In this document: positions 1 to 7,742 of the stretch, piece by piece
How positions within the stretch are numbered: the stretch's first letter is position 1
How the letters are laid out: each line of letters begins with the position of its first letter
Source of the DNA: a virus
Strand: one strand, 5' to 3'
DNA length: 33,551 bases
Virus record (IMG/VR): IMGVR_UViG_3300034071_001157
Location: 1-33,551 of that record
The notes under the pieces: model-generated
Databases searched by the model: none
What the model was told of the DNA's origin: nothing
The model's input: only the letters and a program-made list of their open reading frames with translations
Program-made: the position numbers and the translations under genes

Positions 1-49
1 ATAAAGTTTAACGAATGCCAAGTTTTAAACCTTTGGGGGTAAATTAGTT

Positions 50-550
50 ATGGGGCAAAGAGGAACAAAACCAAAACCGAACGCAATAAAAAAAGCTGAA
101 GGTGTACGCAAATCACGCATTAACTTTGACGAACCAGTGGTTATTCCTTTGTCAATTAACACCGAACCCCCAGAAAGATTTACAGAAAAAAGGCAAAAAG
201 AACTTTGGTTTTATTTTTTGGGCCTATTTCATTCGATGCACATCTTAAGTAATGCAGACCAGTACGCACTTGAAGAATTGATATACCATAAGTGGCTGAG
301 CGAACGTGCCGAAAAAGAAGTTAAAGCAAAGGGTGAAGTCATTACATTAATTAACAAGGCAAAAGAGGAATACCTGACTGAAAACCCTTGGGTAAATATA
401 AAAATTAAGAGCAGTGACCGGGTAATGAAAATTTTAACGCAATTTGGCTTAACACCGTCAAGCCGGAGCTCTTTAAAAATTGAAAAGCCAAAGGAAAAGA
501 AACCAGGATTAAGCCTATTAAAGAAACCAGCAGCCGCAAAAAATGGCTAA
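50..550 (+). CDS. terS: Terminase small subunit, P27-like
   Basis: This 166-residue protein has the size, basic ends and helical middle of a P27-type small terminase, the DNA-recognition subunit that binds packaging sites and hands DNA to TerL. The N-terminus carries a lysine-rich MGQRGTKPKPNA start typical of the family, and the C-terminus ends in a Lys/Pro/Ala tail. Its stop overlaps the terL start by 8 bases, so the two are translationally coupled. If the sequence is circular, an HNH nuclease gene lies about 650 bp upstream, the usual HNH-TerS-TerL packaging order. The identification rests on position and general sequence character; no catalytic motif is expected. Confidence 0.82.
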   Translation: MGQRGTKPKPNAIKKAEGVRKSRINFDEPVVIPLSINTEPPERFTEKRQKELWFYFLGLFHSMHILSNADQYALEELIYHKWLSERAEKEVKAKGEVITLINKAKEEYLTENPWVNIKIKSSDRVMKILTQFGLTPSSRSSLKIEKPKEKKPGLSLLKKPAAAKNG

Positions 551-2237
551 AACAAATGATTACACCACACTATATGCGCAATCAGTAACCACCAATAAGG
601 TTGTTGCTTGTGTGTACGTAAAACAAGCGTGTGAGAGGCATTTGAGCGATTTGAAAAGGAGCAAGAAAAAAGAGTATGAGTACCGGTTTGATGTTGATGA
701 GGCCGAAAGGTGGTTTACGCTTTACTCCTACCTCAACCTATGGAAAGGTGAATGGGCGGGCAAACAATTTGTTTTAGAACCTTGGCAAAAGTTTATCATA
801 GGCAGCATTTTTGGTTGGGTTAGAAAGGACAATGGTACTAGAAAGTATAAAAAGGCATACATAGAAATGGCAAGAAAAAACGCTAAGACAACTTTAATGG
901 CCGGAATTGCAATAGGCATGATGGCTATTGATGGTGAACATGGTGCACAAGTGTACGCTGCTGCAACTAAAGAGGATCAGGCCAAGATAGTTGTTAATGA
1001 TGTTGCTAAAATTATAAAGGCCAGCCCAATTATAAAGAATAATGAGGATGATGGTTCTGATAATTTTAAAATTTATGAATTAAATGGTGTTGCTAGAAGG
1101 GTTATTTATCACCAGGAAAGTTCATTTATGGCCCCGCTTGGAAGGGATAGTAAAAGTTTGGACGGTTTGGATGTTAGCTGTGGAATTATTGATGAGTACC
1201 ACGCACACCCAAGTGATGATTTAAAACAGGTGCTTGAATCGGGTATGGGCGCAAGAAAGCAACCACTACTGGCCGTTATCACAACCGCTGGTTTTAACAA
1301 ACAATCCCCATGTTTTGCTTACCGGAAAATGATAACGGAGATTTTAGACGGCAGCAAAACAGATGAAAATACGTTCGGAATTATTTACACTTTAGATGCG
1401 GATGATGATTGGCAAAATCCTGAAGTATGGATAAAATCAAACCCCAACTTGCACGTAAGTGTAAAATATGATTTCTTAAAAAGCGAGTTAACCGATGCGT
1501 TAAATCAACCAAGCAAGCAGACTGCATTCTTAACAAAAAATATGAACCTGTGGGTTGATGCTCCCACCGTTTGGATTCCTGATGATATTTATATGGCGTG
1601 TGCGGATTATAAAAGTTTGGATGAATTAGAAGGTGAATGTTGGGCTGGGCTTGACCTTGCAAGTGTAGCTGATTTAATCTGTTTGCATTTGTATTTTCCT
1701 AAGATAAATTATTACAAGCCCATGTTTTTCTGCCCGAAAGAAACAGCCCAAGCCCGTGAAAAAAACGATGGTGTTCCTTATACACAATGGGCAGATGAGG
1801 GCTGGATTATATTAACTGATGGGGGAGGTGGTAAGCGCACGGACTACAATCACATTAAGCAATTTATCAGGGATTTGCCGCCAAAAATAGAGATTAAATC
1901 CATTGCTTTTGATCGTTGGAATAGCTCACAAATGGTAATTGATTTAACCGATGAGGGTTATAACATGGTTGCGTATGCTCAAACGCTGGCCAATATGAGT
2001 TACCCTACCAAGGAATTTGAAAAGGATATACTTAGCAATGATTCACGGCACGATGGCAACCCGTGTATGCAGTGGATGATGAAGAATGTTGCACTGATTA
2101 CTGACGGCAACGATAATATAAAAATTGATAAGAAAAAAAGCAATGAAAAAGTGGATGGGCCTGTTTCTGCTGTTATGGCAAAAGGCCAACACCTTATTGA
2201 TTGTGCCGAACCCGAAGAAAAATACCTTTTTGCATAA
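543..2237 (+). CDS. terL: Terminase large subunit (ATPase and nuclease)
   Basis: This is the DNA packaging motor. The N-terminal ATPase carries a deviant Walker A (ARKNAKTT, residues 110-117) and a Walker B with catalytic acid (CGIIDEYHAH, D217/E218). The C-terminal RNase H-like nuclease has acidic residues at D371 (AGLDLAS), D457 (IAFDRWN) and D538 (KVDGPVSAVMA), the expected three-metal-ligand spacing. The length of 564 residues is normal for the HK97/phage-terminase family. It translocates DNA into the prohead through the portal and cuts concatemers. It overlaps terS at its start, and a small gene follows 5 bases after its stop. Confidence 0.96.
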   Translation: MAKTNDYTTLYAQSVTTNKVVACVYVKQACERHLSDLKRSKKKEYEYRFDVDEAERWFTLYSYLNLWKGEWAGKQFVLEPWQKFIIGSIFGWVRKDNGTRKYKKAYIEMARKNAKTTLMAGIAIGMMAIDGEHGAQVYAAATKEDQAKIVVNDVAKIIKASPIIKNNEDDGSDNFKIYELNGVARRVIYHQESSFMAPLGRDSKSLDGLDVSCGIIDEYHAHPSDDLKQVLESGMGARKQPLLAVITTAGFNKQSPCFAYRKMITEILDGSKTDENTFGIIYTLDADDDWQNPEVWIKSNPNLHVSVKYDFLKSELTDALNQPSKQTAFLTKNMNLWVDAPTVWIPDDIYMACADYKSLDELEGECWAGLDLASVADLICLHLYFPKINYYKPMFFCPKETAQAREKNDGVPYTQWADEGWIILTDGGGGKRTDYNHIKQFIRDLPPKIEIKSIAFDRWNSSQMVIDLTDEGYNMVAYAQTLANMSYPTKEFEKDILSNDSRHDGNPCMQWMMKNVALITDGNDNIKIDKKKSNEKVDGPVSAVMAKGQHLIDCAEPEEKYLFA

Positions 2238-2242
2238 AACCT

Positions 2243-2437
2243 ATGGAAAAACCAAACATTTTAAACAACCAAGGTTACTTTAACAGGCACTTGCAACTGT
2301 GTGAAGAATACGCAACACAGCAAGATGCTTATGAAAAACTGGAGCAAGAATACCTAGAATTGACAGGTCGCAACCGGCATAAAAGCTACGATGCTTTTCG
2401 GGTGGCAAAAACTAGGTATTTTCAGGTGTTTAGGTGA
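2243..2437 (+). CDS. Small protein following terL
   Basis: This 64-residue acidic/basic mixed helical protein begins 5 bases after the terL stop; the ATG at 2243 is preferred over an in-frame TTG at 2201 that would lie inside terL. The sequence has a predicted helical pair (CEEYATQQDAYEKLEQEYLE) and no motif I recognise. Its placement suggests co-translation with the packaging genes. It is the last rightward gene before the leftward block, and its stop lies 3 bases from the stop of the convergent gene at 2441. Confidence 0.6.
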   Translation: MEKPNILNNQGYFNRHLQLCEEYATQQDAYEKLEQEYLELTGRNRHKSYDAFRVAKTRYFQVFR

Positions 2438-2440
2438 TTG

Positions 2441-2701
2441 TTATGGTTTACAATTTTCGCACTGAATTTCACACCTTGATTGCCCGCGTAAAAAATCCAA
2501 ACAAGCAAATTTTTTGCTTTCATTGTTGCTGTTTTCATACAGCATAGCCACCGCCCACCTAGGCAGCTTCTTGTTGGGCTGTGTCATATCCTTAACGGTG
2601 TCCGCTGTAATTCCTAGTATTTCAGCTATTTTGGCATTGGTTAAACCACGTTTTTTTTTGTAGGCTTTCCAGTCGGTGTGTGTGTATGTTGTGTTGCTCA
2701 T
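2441..2701 (-). CDS. Small helix-turn-helix DNA-binding protein
   Basis: This 86-residue protein contains a Cro/CI-like helix-turn-helix: residues 12-45 read YKKKRGLTNAKIAEILGI then TADTVKDMTQ, with the conserved Ala-x-x-Leu-Gly turn. The C-terminal part has four cysteines (CLDFLRGQSRCEIQCENC), possibly a metal site. It is the last gene of a leftward four-gene block that is read against the surrounding late operon. A regulatory role, perhaps for this block or for lysogeny, is inferred from the fold alone. Confidence 0.6.
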   Translation of the reverse strand: MSNTTYTHTDWKAYKKKRGLTNAKIAEILGITADTVKDMTQPNKKLPRWAVAMLYENSNNESKKFACLDFLRGQSRCEIQCENCKP

Positions 2702-2717
2702 GTTTTTTTACCTAATC

Positions 2718-3056
2718 TTAATAAAAAATAAATCGTAAATCTTGCCGCCTACAATCCAAATAAGGCTCCTGTCTTGGAAGCCGTATTGGATATAAAGTAA
2801 GCGTTTGACATAATTTGTCCATATTACCGGGTATATTTTTACCATTTTTTAATGCCCCCCCTTTACAAAGATTTTTTAAAGTGTTCAAGTCTTTTATTTT
2901 AGGAGAATCGGCATTTTTGGTGCTGTCTATTAGTGGCATTTTATCCGTCCGTGTTGTCCATTTTTTGCCAGTTACAGGGCTAGTGTAGGTTACATCATAA
3001 TGACCGTAGCCTGAAAATTTAAAATCAAAATCCGAAAGTTTAATAACTGTTTTCAT
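2718..3056 (-). CDS. Hypothetical protein of the leftward block
   Basis: This 112-residue protein is not recognised. The N-terminal half looks like a small beta-rich domain (SDFDFKFSGYGHYDVTYTSP), followed by a basic, Lys/Asn-rich middle and a C-terminus ending in RFIFY. It is the third of four genes reading leftward between terL and portal, with short gaps to its neighbours, so it is probably co-transcribed from the promoter at 3808-3837. The C-terminal third is compositionally different from the rest and could be a read-through into non-conserved sequence. Confidence 0.5.
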   Translation of the reverse strand: MKTVIKLSDFDFKFSGYGHYDVTYTSPVTGKKWTTRTDKMPLIDSTKNADSPKIKDLNTLKNLCKGGALKNGKNIPGNMDKLCQTLTLYPIRLPRQEPYLDCRRQDLRFIFY

Positions 3057-3067
3057 AATAAAAAAAA

Positions 3068-3487
3068 TTAAAGGGTGTTTAAAAATGCGTTAACTGATGA
3101 TTGGGTGTATTTTTTAGAAAAATGTTCTTTGCGAAATTCATTTTTAGGAGTATTTAACCACTTTCCAAATTCAACCATTTTTTTAGCTGATTTTATAGGG
3201 GCTAAAACGTCAGCAGATGCTTCTTTATTAGCGGCTAATTTTGCTTTGCTTTCAGATTTTTTGTTATCTTTTTTTACCTCCTCGTTTAAAAAAAACAACT
3301 TCCACTCTTTTTCAACCTCTTTGTTTCCGTTAAGTATTTGGGTAACTATATTATTGTGAAATTCGCAGCGTTGTTCAGCCGCAGCCCAACCAATGTATTG
3401 CGGCTCATAGCTTTCAACGGTCCTGATAACCAACATTGCGCTGTAGTTTGCTTTTGCGTTTTCGATTTGTTTTGCTGTGTATTCCAT
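3068..3487 (-). CDS. Hypothetical Lys/Glu-rich protein of the leftward block
   Basis: This 139-residue, strongly charged and mostly helical protein starts MEYTAKQIENAKANY and has a lysine-rich middle (EEVKKDNKKSESKAKLAANK) that looks like a linker or coiled coil. I do not recognise a family. Its start is preceded on the minus strand by the leader AACAACCAAACATT directly before ATG, the same leader as the next gene upstream in the block and several early genes. It sits second in the block. Confidence 0.55.
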   Translation of the reverse strand: MEYTAKQIENAKANYSAMLVIRTVESYEPQYIGWAAAEQRCEFHNNIVTQILNGNKEVEKEWKLFFLNEEVKKDNKKSESKAKLAANKEASADVLAPIKSAKKMVEFGKWLNTPKNEFRKEHFSKKYTQSSVNAFLNTL

Positions 3488-3514
3488 AATGTTTGGTTGT
3501 TTTTTTGTTGGTTT

Positions 3515-3784
3515 TTATAAAATTTTATTTATGAATTTAGCGGCTGCATTTGCCGTTTTGAAAGTTTGGAAATGAACACCCTTTTTGCCGACATATGGGA
3601 TTAGGTTGGTTGGATGACAAAGATACTCAGCCATTCCTTTTCTTAGAATCACTACAAAAAACCCTTCAACTGAATTGTAGAAATATTTTGCAAGGTTGTA
3701 ATTCACATTACCATCTTTTTTTGAAATTGAAACAATTTTGTTTCCTACATTTTTGATTTCTGTTACTGTTACTAATTTTTCCAT
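3515..3784 (-). CDS. Hypothetical protein, first gene of the leftward block
   Basis: This 89-residue protein begins MEKLVTVTEIKNVGNKIVSI and appears to form a small alpha/beta fold; no family is recognised. It is the promoter-proximal gene of the leftward block: a Bacteroidetes-type promoter lies 24-53 bases upstream, and the 5' leader contains ACAACCAAACATT just before the ATG. It would be expressed independently of the late operon, as expected for a moron gene acting in a lysogen. Confidence 0.55.
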   Translation of the reverse strand: MEKLVTVTEIKNVGNKIVSISKKDGNVNYNLAKYFYNSVEGFFVVILRKGMAEYLCHPTNLIPYVGKKGVHFQTFKTANAAAKFINKIL

Positions 3785-3807
3785 AATGTTTGGTTGTTTT
3801 GTGTGTA

Positions 3808-3837
3808 CAAAGGTAATACATATTTTACAACATGCAA
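3808..3837 (-). promoter_or_regulatory. Bacteroidetes-type promoter of the leftward block
   Basis: On the minus strand a -33 TTG (3837-3835) is followed after exactly 19 bp by TACCTTTG (3815-3808), a perfect match to the Bacteroidetes -7 form TAnnTTTG. It points at the gene starting at 3784. The spacing is identical to that of the two promoters near 32.5 kb. Confidence 0.72.
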
Positions 3838-3863
3838 GTAAAAAGTAATAAATATTTTACTAA

Positions 3864-4037
3864 ATCGCTGAAACGCCCGCTGCTCTAAGGGAGAAATTTT
3901 TTAACTATCGCATTTTATCGCATACCGATAAAAAAAATCGCATAGCGATAAATTTTATCGCTCCTGTCGCTGTAAGTGTAAGTGTTAATGTTAATGTAAG
4001 TGTTATTATAATTATAAATAAAAAGGGGGCTGTTTGA
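3864..4037 (+). pseudogene. Decayed fragment related to the DUF6291 replication gene
   Basis: An open frame without any start codon runs between stops at 3861 and 4035. Read in this frame it contains YRILSHTD, then IAPVAVSVSVNVNVSV and INKKGAV. This parallels SRIVSHSD, SVAPVAVNVNDNVSVNVN and LNKNGAD of the replication gene at 25197-25997. The similarity holds at DNA level too (TCGCTCCTGTCGCTGT is shared exactly). It is oriented rightward and could be a relic of a lost homologue, or a retained DNA element; see the iteron feature at 25590. With the promoter at 3808 and the palindrome at 4042 it accounts for most of the 311-base gap before portal. Confidence 0.6.
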
Positions 4038-4041
4038 ATTT

Positions 4042-4058
4042 TGTTACATTTTGTAACA
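4042..4058. promoter_or_regulatory. Perfect palindrome upstream of portal
   Basis: TGTTACA, a TTT centre and TGTAACA form a perfect 7-bp inverted repeat 37 bp before the portal start. It resembles the paired operators near 32.5 kb, which also have a T-rich centre between GTAC-type arms, but is not identical. It may be a protein-binding site controlling the head genes. No clear promoter match accompanies it. Confidence 0.4.
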
Positions 4059-4095
4059 CGGACTAAAAAAACAATGCGTTAAAATTGCCCTATCA

Positions 4096-5394
4096 ATGGC
4101 TAAATGGTGGCAAGTTTTTACAAGAAGTAAACCGCTTAACGAGGGGTTTGGCGGCTATCCTTTTGGTGCTGGCAATATATTTTCTTGGTTTGGTGGCGGC
4201 TTACCTTCTACAAATCACAGCAACGTATTAGTAACGGCCGAAACAGCCAATAAGGTAAGCGCATTTTACTCATGTGTTAGGAACATTTCAGAGGATATTG
4301 CGAAACTGCCATTCAAGGTGTACGCTGTTGATGCCAATGGAAACAGAACCGAATACAAGCAGCATGTGGCGGCTAGGTTATTGGGTGGTAGGCCAAACAG
4401 GTTTACACTACCAGTAACATTGATTACACTATTGCTTGACCGTGCGTTAAGAAAGGGAAACGGTTACGCATTTATTGATAGGGATAATGATGGATACCCA
4501 ATTGCTCTTTACTTCTTAGAAACCGAAACGGTTACACCAATCTTGTATAACCGCAATGTGTATTATCGGGTATCTGACCCGTTGCAGCAGATAGAAGGAA
4601 CGTTTGGCGGTGAATCTATTTTACACATTCGCGGTATGGGCAACGGTGTTGTTGGCCTGAGCGTGTTGAGTTACGCTGCCGAAAGTGTTGGCAAAACAAT
4701 TGCCACACAGGATTATGCAGGTAAATTTTACGGCTCAGGTGCAAACATGACTGGGTTATTGACCTTTACTGGCATGAAGGATGAGGCTAGTATCGCTGGT
4801 GGTAAAACAGCCTTTTTAAACTCATTTAAAAATGATGGTATTGCTGCAATAAACGGCAACACCACGTTTACAAAAATGAACTTCAGTGCAGACGAGGCGC
4901 AAATGTTAGGGGCTTCGGAATTTGGCGTAAAAGAAATGGCTAGGTGGTTTAGGATGCCTTTAAGTAAGTTACAAACTTCTGATACCATTGCAAACATTGA
5001 AGCACTGGCAATTGAATATGTAAATGATTGTTTAGAGCCTTGGATTGTACGCATTGAGCAAGAAGTTATTGCCAAACTTTTTACCGAAAAGGAAAGGGGT
5101 TATATGTTTTGCAACTTTGACACGTTCCAGTTGATTAAAGGAGATACAGCAGCAATGGAAAGGCGTAGCAAAACATTATTCTACGTTGGTGCTTATGGGC
5201 CAAATGATGTATTGCGCAGTATTGGGCAAAACACTATTGGGCCAGAAGGTGATAAAAAATACATTCCTGTAAACATGATACCAGCAGACCAAGTTGAAGA
5301 ATTTTGGAAGGGTAAAACAACTGTAAACATAAGCACTGGAAGCCCCGATCCAAGTGGTAGCGGTGCAAACAACGGCAATATTAATAACGAATAA
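4096..5394 (+). CDS. Portal protein, HK97 family
   Basis: This 432-residue protein is the dodecameric portal at the unique head vertex through which TerL pumps DNA and to which the connector proteins attach. The sequence fits the HK97 portal family: a Gly/Phe-rich N-terminus, SAFYSCVRNISEDIAKLPFKVY near residues 55-77, RKGNGYAFI, ILHIRGMGNGVVGLSVL, and the conserved FGVKEMARWFRMPLSKL region. The Ser/Gly/Asn-rich C-terminus is probably disordered. It follows a 311-base gap that holds a gene relic and a palindrome, so it may have its own expression signals. The protease gene begins 1 base after its stop. Confidence 0.93.
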   Translation: MAKWWQVFTRSKPLNEGFGGYPFGAGNIFSWFGGGLPSTNHSNVLVTAETANKVSAFYSCVRNISEDIAKLPFKVYAVDANGNRTEYKQHVAARLLGGRPNRFTLPVTLITLLLDRALRKGNGYAFIDRDNDGYPIALYFLETETVTPILYNRNVYYRVSDPLQQIEGTFGGESILHIRGMGNGVVGLSVLSYAAESVGKTIATQDYAGKFYGSGANMTGLLTFTGMKDEASIAGGKTAFLNSFKNDGIAAINGNTTFTKMNFSADEAQMLGASEFGVKEMARWFRMPLSKLQTSDTIANIEALAIEYVNDCLEPWIVRIEQEVIAKLFTEKERGYMFCNFDTFQLIKGDTAAMERRSKTLFYVGAYGPNDVLRSIGQNTIGPEGDKKYIPVNMIPADQVEEFWKGKTTVNISTGSPDPSGSGANNGNINNE

Positions 5395-5395
5395 A

Positions 5396-6028
5396 ATGAA
5401 TAAGCGCGATTATATACACACAATTGACCCAGCGGCTAATCGCAGGTTCTTGTTTACAGATGTGAGCATTGAAAGAAGGGCTGCAACTGAAGAGGGTGGC
5501 GAAGAAACAGAAGTAATAAAGGGGTACTTTTGTGTATATAACACCGATTACAAAATGTGGCAAGGCGTTATTGAGCGCATTGCTCCGGGTGCTTTCGAGG
5601 GTGCTGATTTAAGCGATGTGTTGGCCCTTTATAACCATGAGGATGAAATGCTATTAGGCCGCAGCTTTAATGGCGAAGGTACTTTACAACTAAAATTTGA
5701 TGCTAAAGGTGGTTATTTTGAAGTAACCAAGGCAAACACCACGGCATTTAATGATACATACGAAAATATCCGTTTAAAGAACATTCGCGGCTGTTCTTTT
5801 GCATTTACAATTAAAGAGGAAACCGTTGAGCGTGATGTATTGCAGCCTGATGGAACACTTGCAAACGTTTACACCATTGTAAAAATTAAAAAGGTGTATG
5901 ATGTTGGACCCGTGAACAACCCCGCTTACGTTGAAACAAATGTGGAAGCAAGCAAGCGCAACAGGCAAGCCCCTGAACCGAAAAAACAAATATCTCTATT
6001 GGATTTAAAATTAAAATCAAGAAAATAA
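5396..6028 (+). CDS. Prohead protease, HK97 family
   Basis: This 210-residue serine protease of the U35 family cleaves the N-terminal scaffold arm of the capsid protein during head maturation. The catalytic signatures are visible: His81 in LYNHEDEMLLGR, Ser134 in IRGCSFAF and the acidic residue near D169 in YDVGPVNNPAY. The ATG at 5396 is chosen because it lies 1 base after the portal stop; a GTG at 5354 would lie inside the portal gene. It sits in the canonical order portal, protease, major capsid. Confidence 0.93.
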   Translation: MNKRDYIHTIDPAANRRFLFTDVSIERRAATEEGGEETEVIKGYFCVYNTDYKMWQGVIERIAPGAFEGADLSDVLALYNHEDEMLLGRSFNGEGTLQLKFDAKGGYFEVTKANTTAFNDTYENIRLKNIRGCSFAFTIKEETVERDVLQPDGTLANVYTIVKIKKVYDVGPVNNPAYVETNVEASKRNRQAPEPKKQISLLDLKLKSRK

Positions 6029-6030
6029 AC

Positions 6031-7383
6031 ATGGAAACACCAATCAAACCAGCGGTTATTACTGCCGGACAAACATCAACAGAGTTGCGCCAATTGCGCA
6101 AAGCAAACGCAGACCAAATCACCGCATTGATTGGTGATGATGGAAAACGTGCAAGAAGTGAGCAAGAAGATAAAGACTTGCAAACATTGCTTGACAATGA
6201 AACCGCTTACACCCGCGCAATAGAGTTGGCATTGCAGCTTGAAAAGCGTAACGCGCTGGCTGCTGGTCAAACGATTGAAAAAGACGAAAAAGAAAAGCGT
6301 GAAATGGGTAAGTTTAGCCTTTCAAAATTGGTTCGCGAAGTTACAATGGCCAAAGGCGATGTGAGCAAGGTTACTGGGTTAGAGGCTGAAATGTTGCGCG
6401 AATCAGAAAAGGAAGCCCGCGAAATGGGTATTAGCCCATCAGGCATATACCTTGGAAACAGCGTTATTGAAGCGGTTAACTACCGTACAATGACTGCTGG
6501 CACAGCCACCGCAGGTGGTAACTTTATTCCGACAGAAAAAGTTGGATTCTTTGATGCCCTTTACAACGCTACAGTAATGGCAGAGTTGGGCGTTCAGTCC
6601 TTGACTGGATTAAGTGCCAACACCGATTTGAAAGGTCTAAGTGCAGGTGCAACCGCCACATGGGGCGGTGAAACTGATTCAATTTCACCAAACGATGCCA
6701 CAACCGCAGCCCGCGAATTAAGGCCGAACACCTTAGCTTCTGCAATGGATGTGAGCCGTACATTAGCTGTTCAAACAAATAACAGCATTGATGCTTACTT
6801 GTTGAACTCGATGCGCAAATCAATGGCTGTGGCTTTAGAAGCTGCTGTTATTAATGGTGATGGAACAAACAAGCCTTTAGGTATCTTGGGAACAGGAGGA
6901 ATACAGTCCGTTGCTGTTGGAACAAATGGCGGTGCGTTAACTTACGCGTTGCTTTTGCAACTCGCTGAAAAAGTAAAAACAGCCGGGGCAAATGCAAACA
7001 ACTTGAAGTGGTTAACCAACTTTAAAGTTGAAGGCAAGATGAAGCAAACACCTATTGATGCAGGCAGTGGCGCAATGATTTTGGCTTACATGGCATACTT
7101 CAACGGCATTGCTGGAATGGTTGATGGTAAGCCAATCAGCTTTACGCAAAATGTGCCAAGCAACCTTGCAAAAGGAACTTCTGGCACTGTTTGTTCAGCA
7201 TTAATTTGTGGTGATTTCAGCAACATTGTGATGGCACAATTTGGTGGAATTGAGTTGTCAATTGATAGCACTTCCGCAGCAGTTGTTCGCGCTCAAAAAA
7301 TTGCGTTAACAATTACCCAGTTGGTTGATAGCGCAGTGTTGCAACCAGCAGCATTAGGCGCAATTCAAGATATTACTACCTAG
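6031..7383 (+). CDS. Major capsid protein, HK97 fold
   Basis: This 450-residue protein has the HK97 precursor layout. An N-terminal helical, charged arm of about 115 residues acts as a built-in scaffold (LRQLRKANADQI, then a coiled-coil-like EKRNALAAGQ and EKDEKEKRE region). It is followed by the shell domain starting near the TATAGGNFIPTEKVGFFDALYN segment. The central part has the typical FWGGE-like ATWGGETDSIS and the AVINGDGTNKPLGILG loop with its spine helix. It is made directly after the protease, which would remove the arm. A strong 11-bp hairpin starts right after its stop. Confidence 0.94.
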   Translation: METPIKPAVITAGQTSTELRQLRKANADQITALIGDDGKRARSEQEDKDLQTLLDNETAYTRAIELALQLEKRNALAAGQTIEKDEKEKREMGKFSLSKLVREVTMAKGDVSKVTGLEAEMLRESEKEAREMGISPSGIYLGNSVIEAVNYRTMTAGTATAGGNFIPTEKVGFFDALYNATVMAELGVQSLTGLSANTDLKGLSAGATATWGGETDSISPNDATTAARELRPNTLASAMDVSRTLAVQTNNSIDAYLLNSMRKSMAVALEAAVINGDGTNKPLGILGTGGIQSVAVGTNGGALTYALLLQLAEKVKTAGANANNLKWLTNFKVEGKMKQTPIDAGSGAMILAYMAYFNGIAGMVDGKPISFTQNVPSNLAKGTSGTVCSALICGDFSNIVMAQFGGIELSIDSTSAAVVRAQKIALTITQLVDSAVLQPAALGAIQDITT

Positions 7384-7410
7384 TATTAACCACCGCTTGG
7401 GTGGTTAATA
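7384..7410 (+). terminator. Perfect 11-bp hairpin after the capsid gene
   Basis: TATTAACCACC, a GCTTG loop and GGTGGTTAATA form a perfect 11-bp stem starting on the base after the capsid stop codon and ending 3 bases before the tRNA. There is no U-tract, so it is more likely an mRNA 3'-end stabiliser or processing element that separates abundant capsid mRNA from the tRNA than a classic intrinsic terminator. Confidence 0.6.
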
Positions 7411-7413
7411 CTT

Positions 7414-7486
7414 CGCGGCATGGAGCAGTTGGTAGCTCGCTTGGCTCACACCCAAGAGGTCGCAGGTTCAAGTCCTGCTGCCGCAA
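7414..7486 (+). tRNA. Initiator-like tRNA with CAC anticodon
   Basis: A full 73-nt cloverleaf folds without mismatches except at the first acceptor position. Acceptor 2-7 GCGGCA pairs TGCCGC, the D stem is GAGC/GCTC, the anticodon stem CTTGG/CCAAG and the T stem GCAGG/CCTGC with loop TTCAAGT. It has two hallmarks of bacterial initiator tRNA: the unpaired C1-A72 and the A11:U24 pair. The anticodon loop is CUCACAC, giving anticodon CAC (reads GUG, Val) in place of CAU. The anticodon stem has two of the three initiator G:C pairs (30-31). CCA is not encoded, as is common in Bacteroidetes. It lies between the capsid gene and a small head gene, within the late operon. Confidence 0.9.
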
Positions 7487-7500
7487 CTAATTTTTTTATT

Positions 7501-7728
7501 ATGACAATTACATTTTTAAGGTCAGCAGCACCATTTGGCTATGCTTATTCCGCTGGTGATACCGCAGAATTTGAGGAAGCACTTGCGCTTGAATTTATCG
7601 AGCGTGGTATTGCAATAGCAGCCGAAGAAGAAACCAAAAAAGAGGTTAATCCAAACGATGAGGGACAAGCCGAAACAGCAGTGAAAAAAGCGATAGAACC
7701 AAAACCACAAGGCTTAAAAAGGCTGTAA
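7501..7728 (+). CDS. Small protein of the head module
   Basis: This 75-residue protein begins at the ATG at 7501; an upstream in-frame ATG at 7420 lies inside the tRNA and is rejected. The first 45 residues (ITFLRSAAPFGYAYSAGDTA and ALEFIERGIAIAA) match the pattern of short proteins often found just after capsid genes: a beta strand, a Gly-Asp turn and a helix that ends in a Gly. The rest is a charged Glu/Lys/Pro tail. The role is unknown; a decoration or connector accessory is possible from position alone. Confidence 0.65.
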   Translation: MTITFLRSAAPFGYAYSAGDTAEFEEALALEFIERGIAIAAEEETKKEVNPNDEGQAETAVKKAIEPKPQGLKRL

Positions 7729-7742
7729 AAAAAGCGTAAACA

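Noticed and set aside
7420-7500. N-terminal extension of the small head protein
   Set aside because: This stretch is the tRNA gene; the next in-frame ATG at 7501 has a suitable AT-rich leader.
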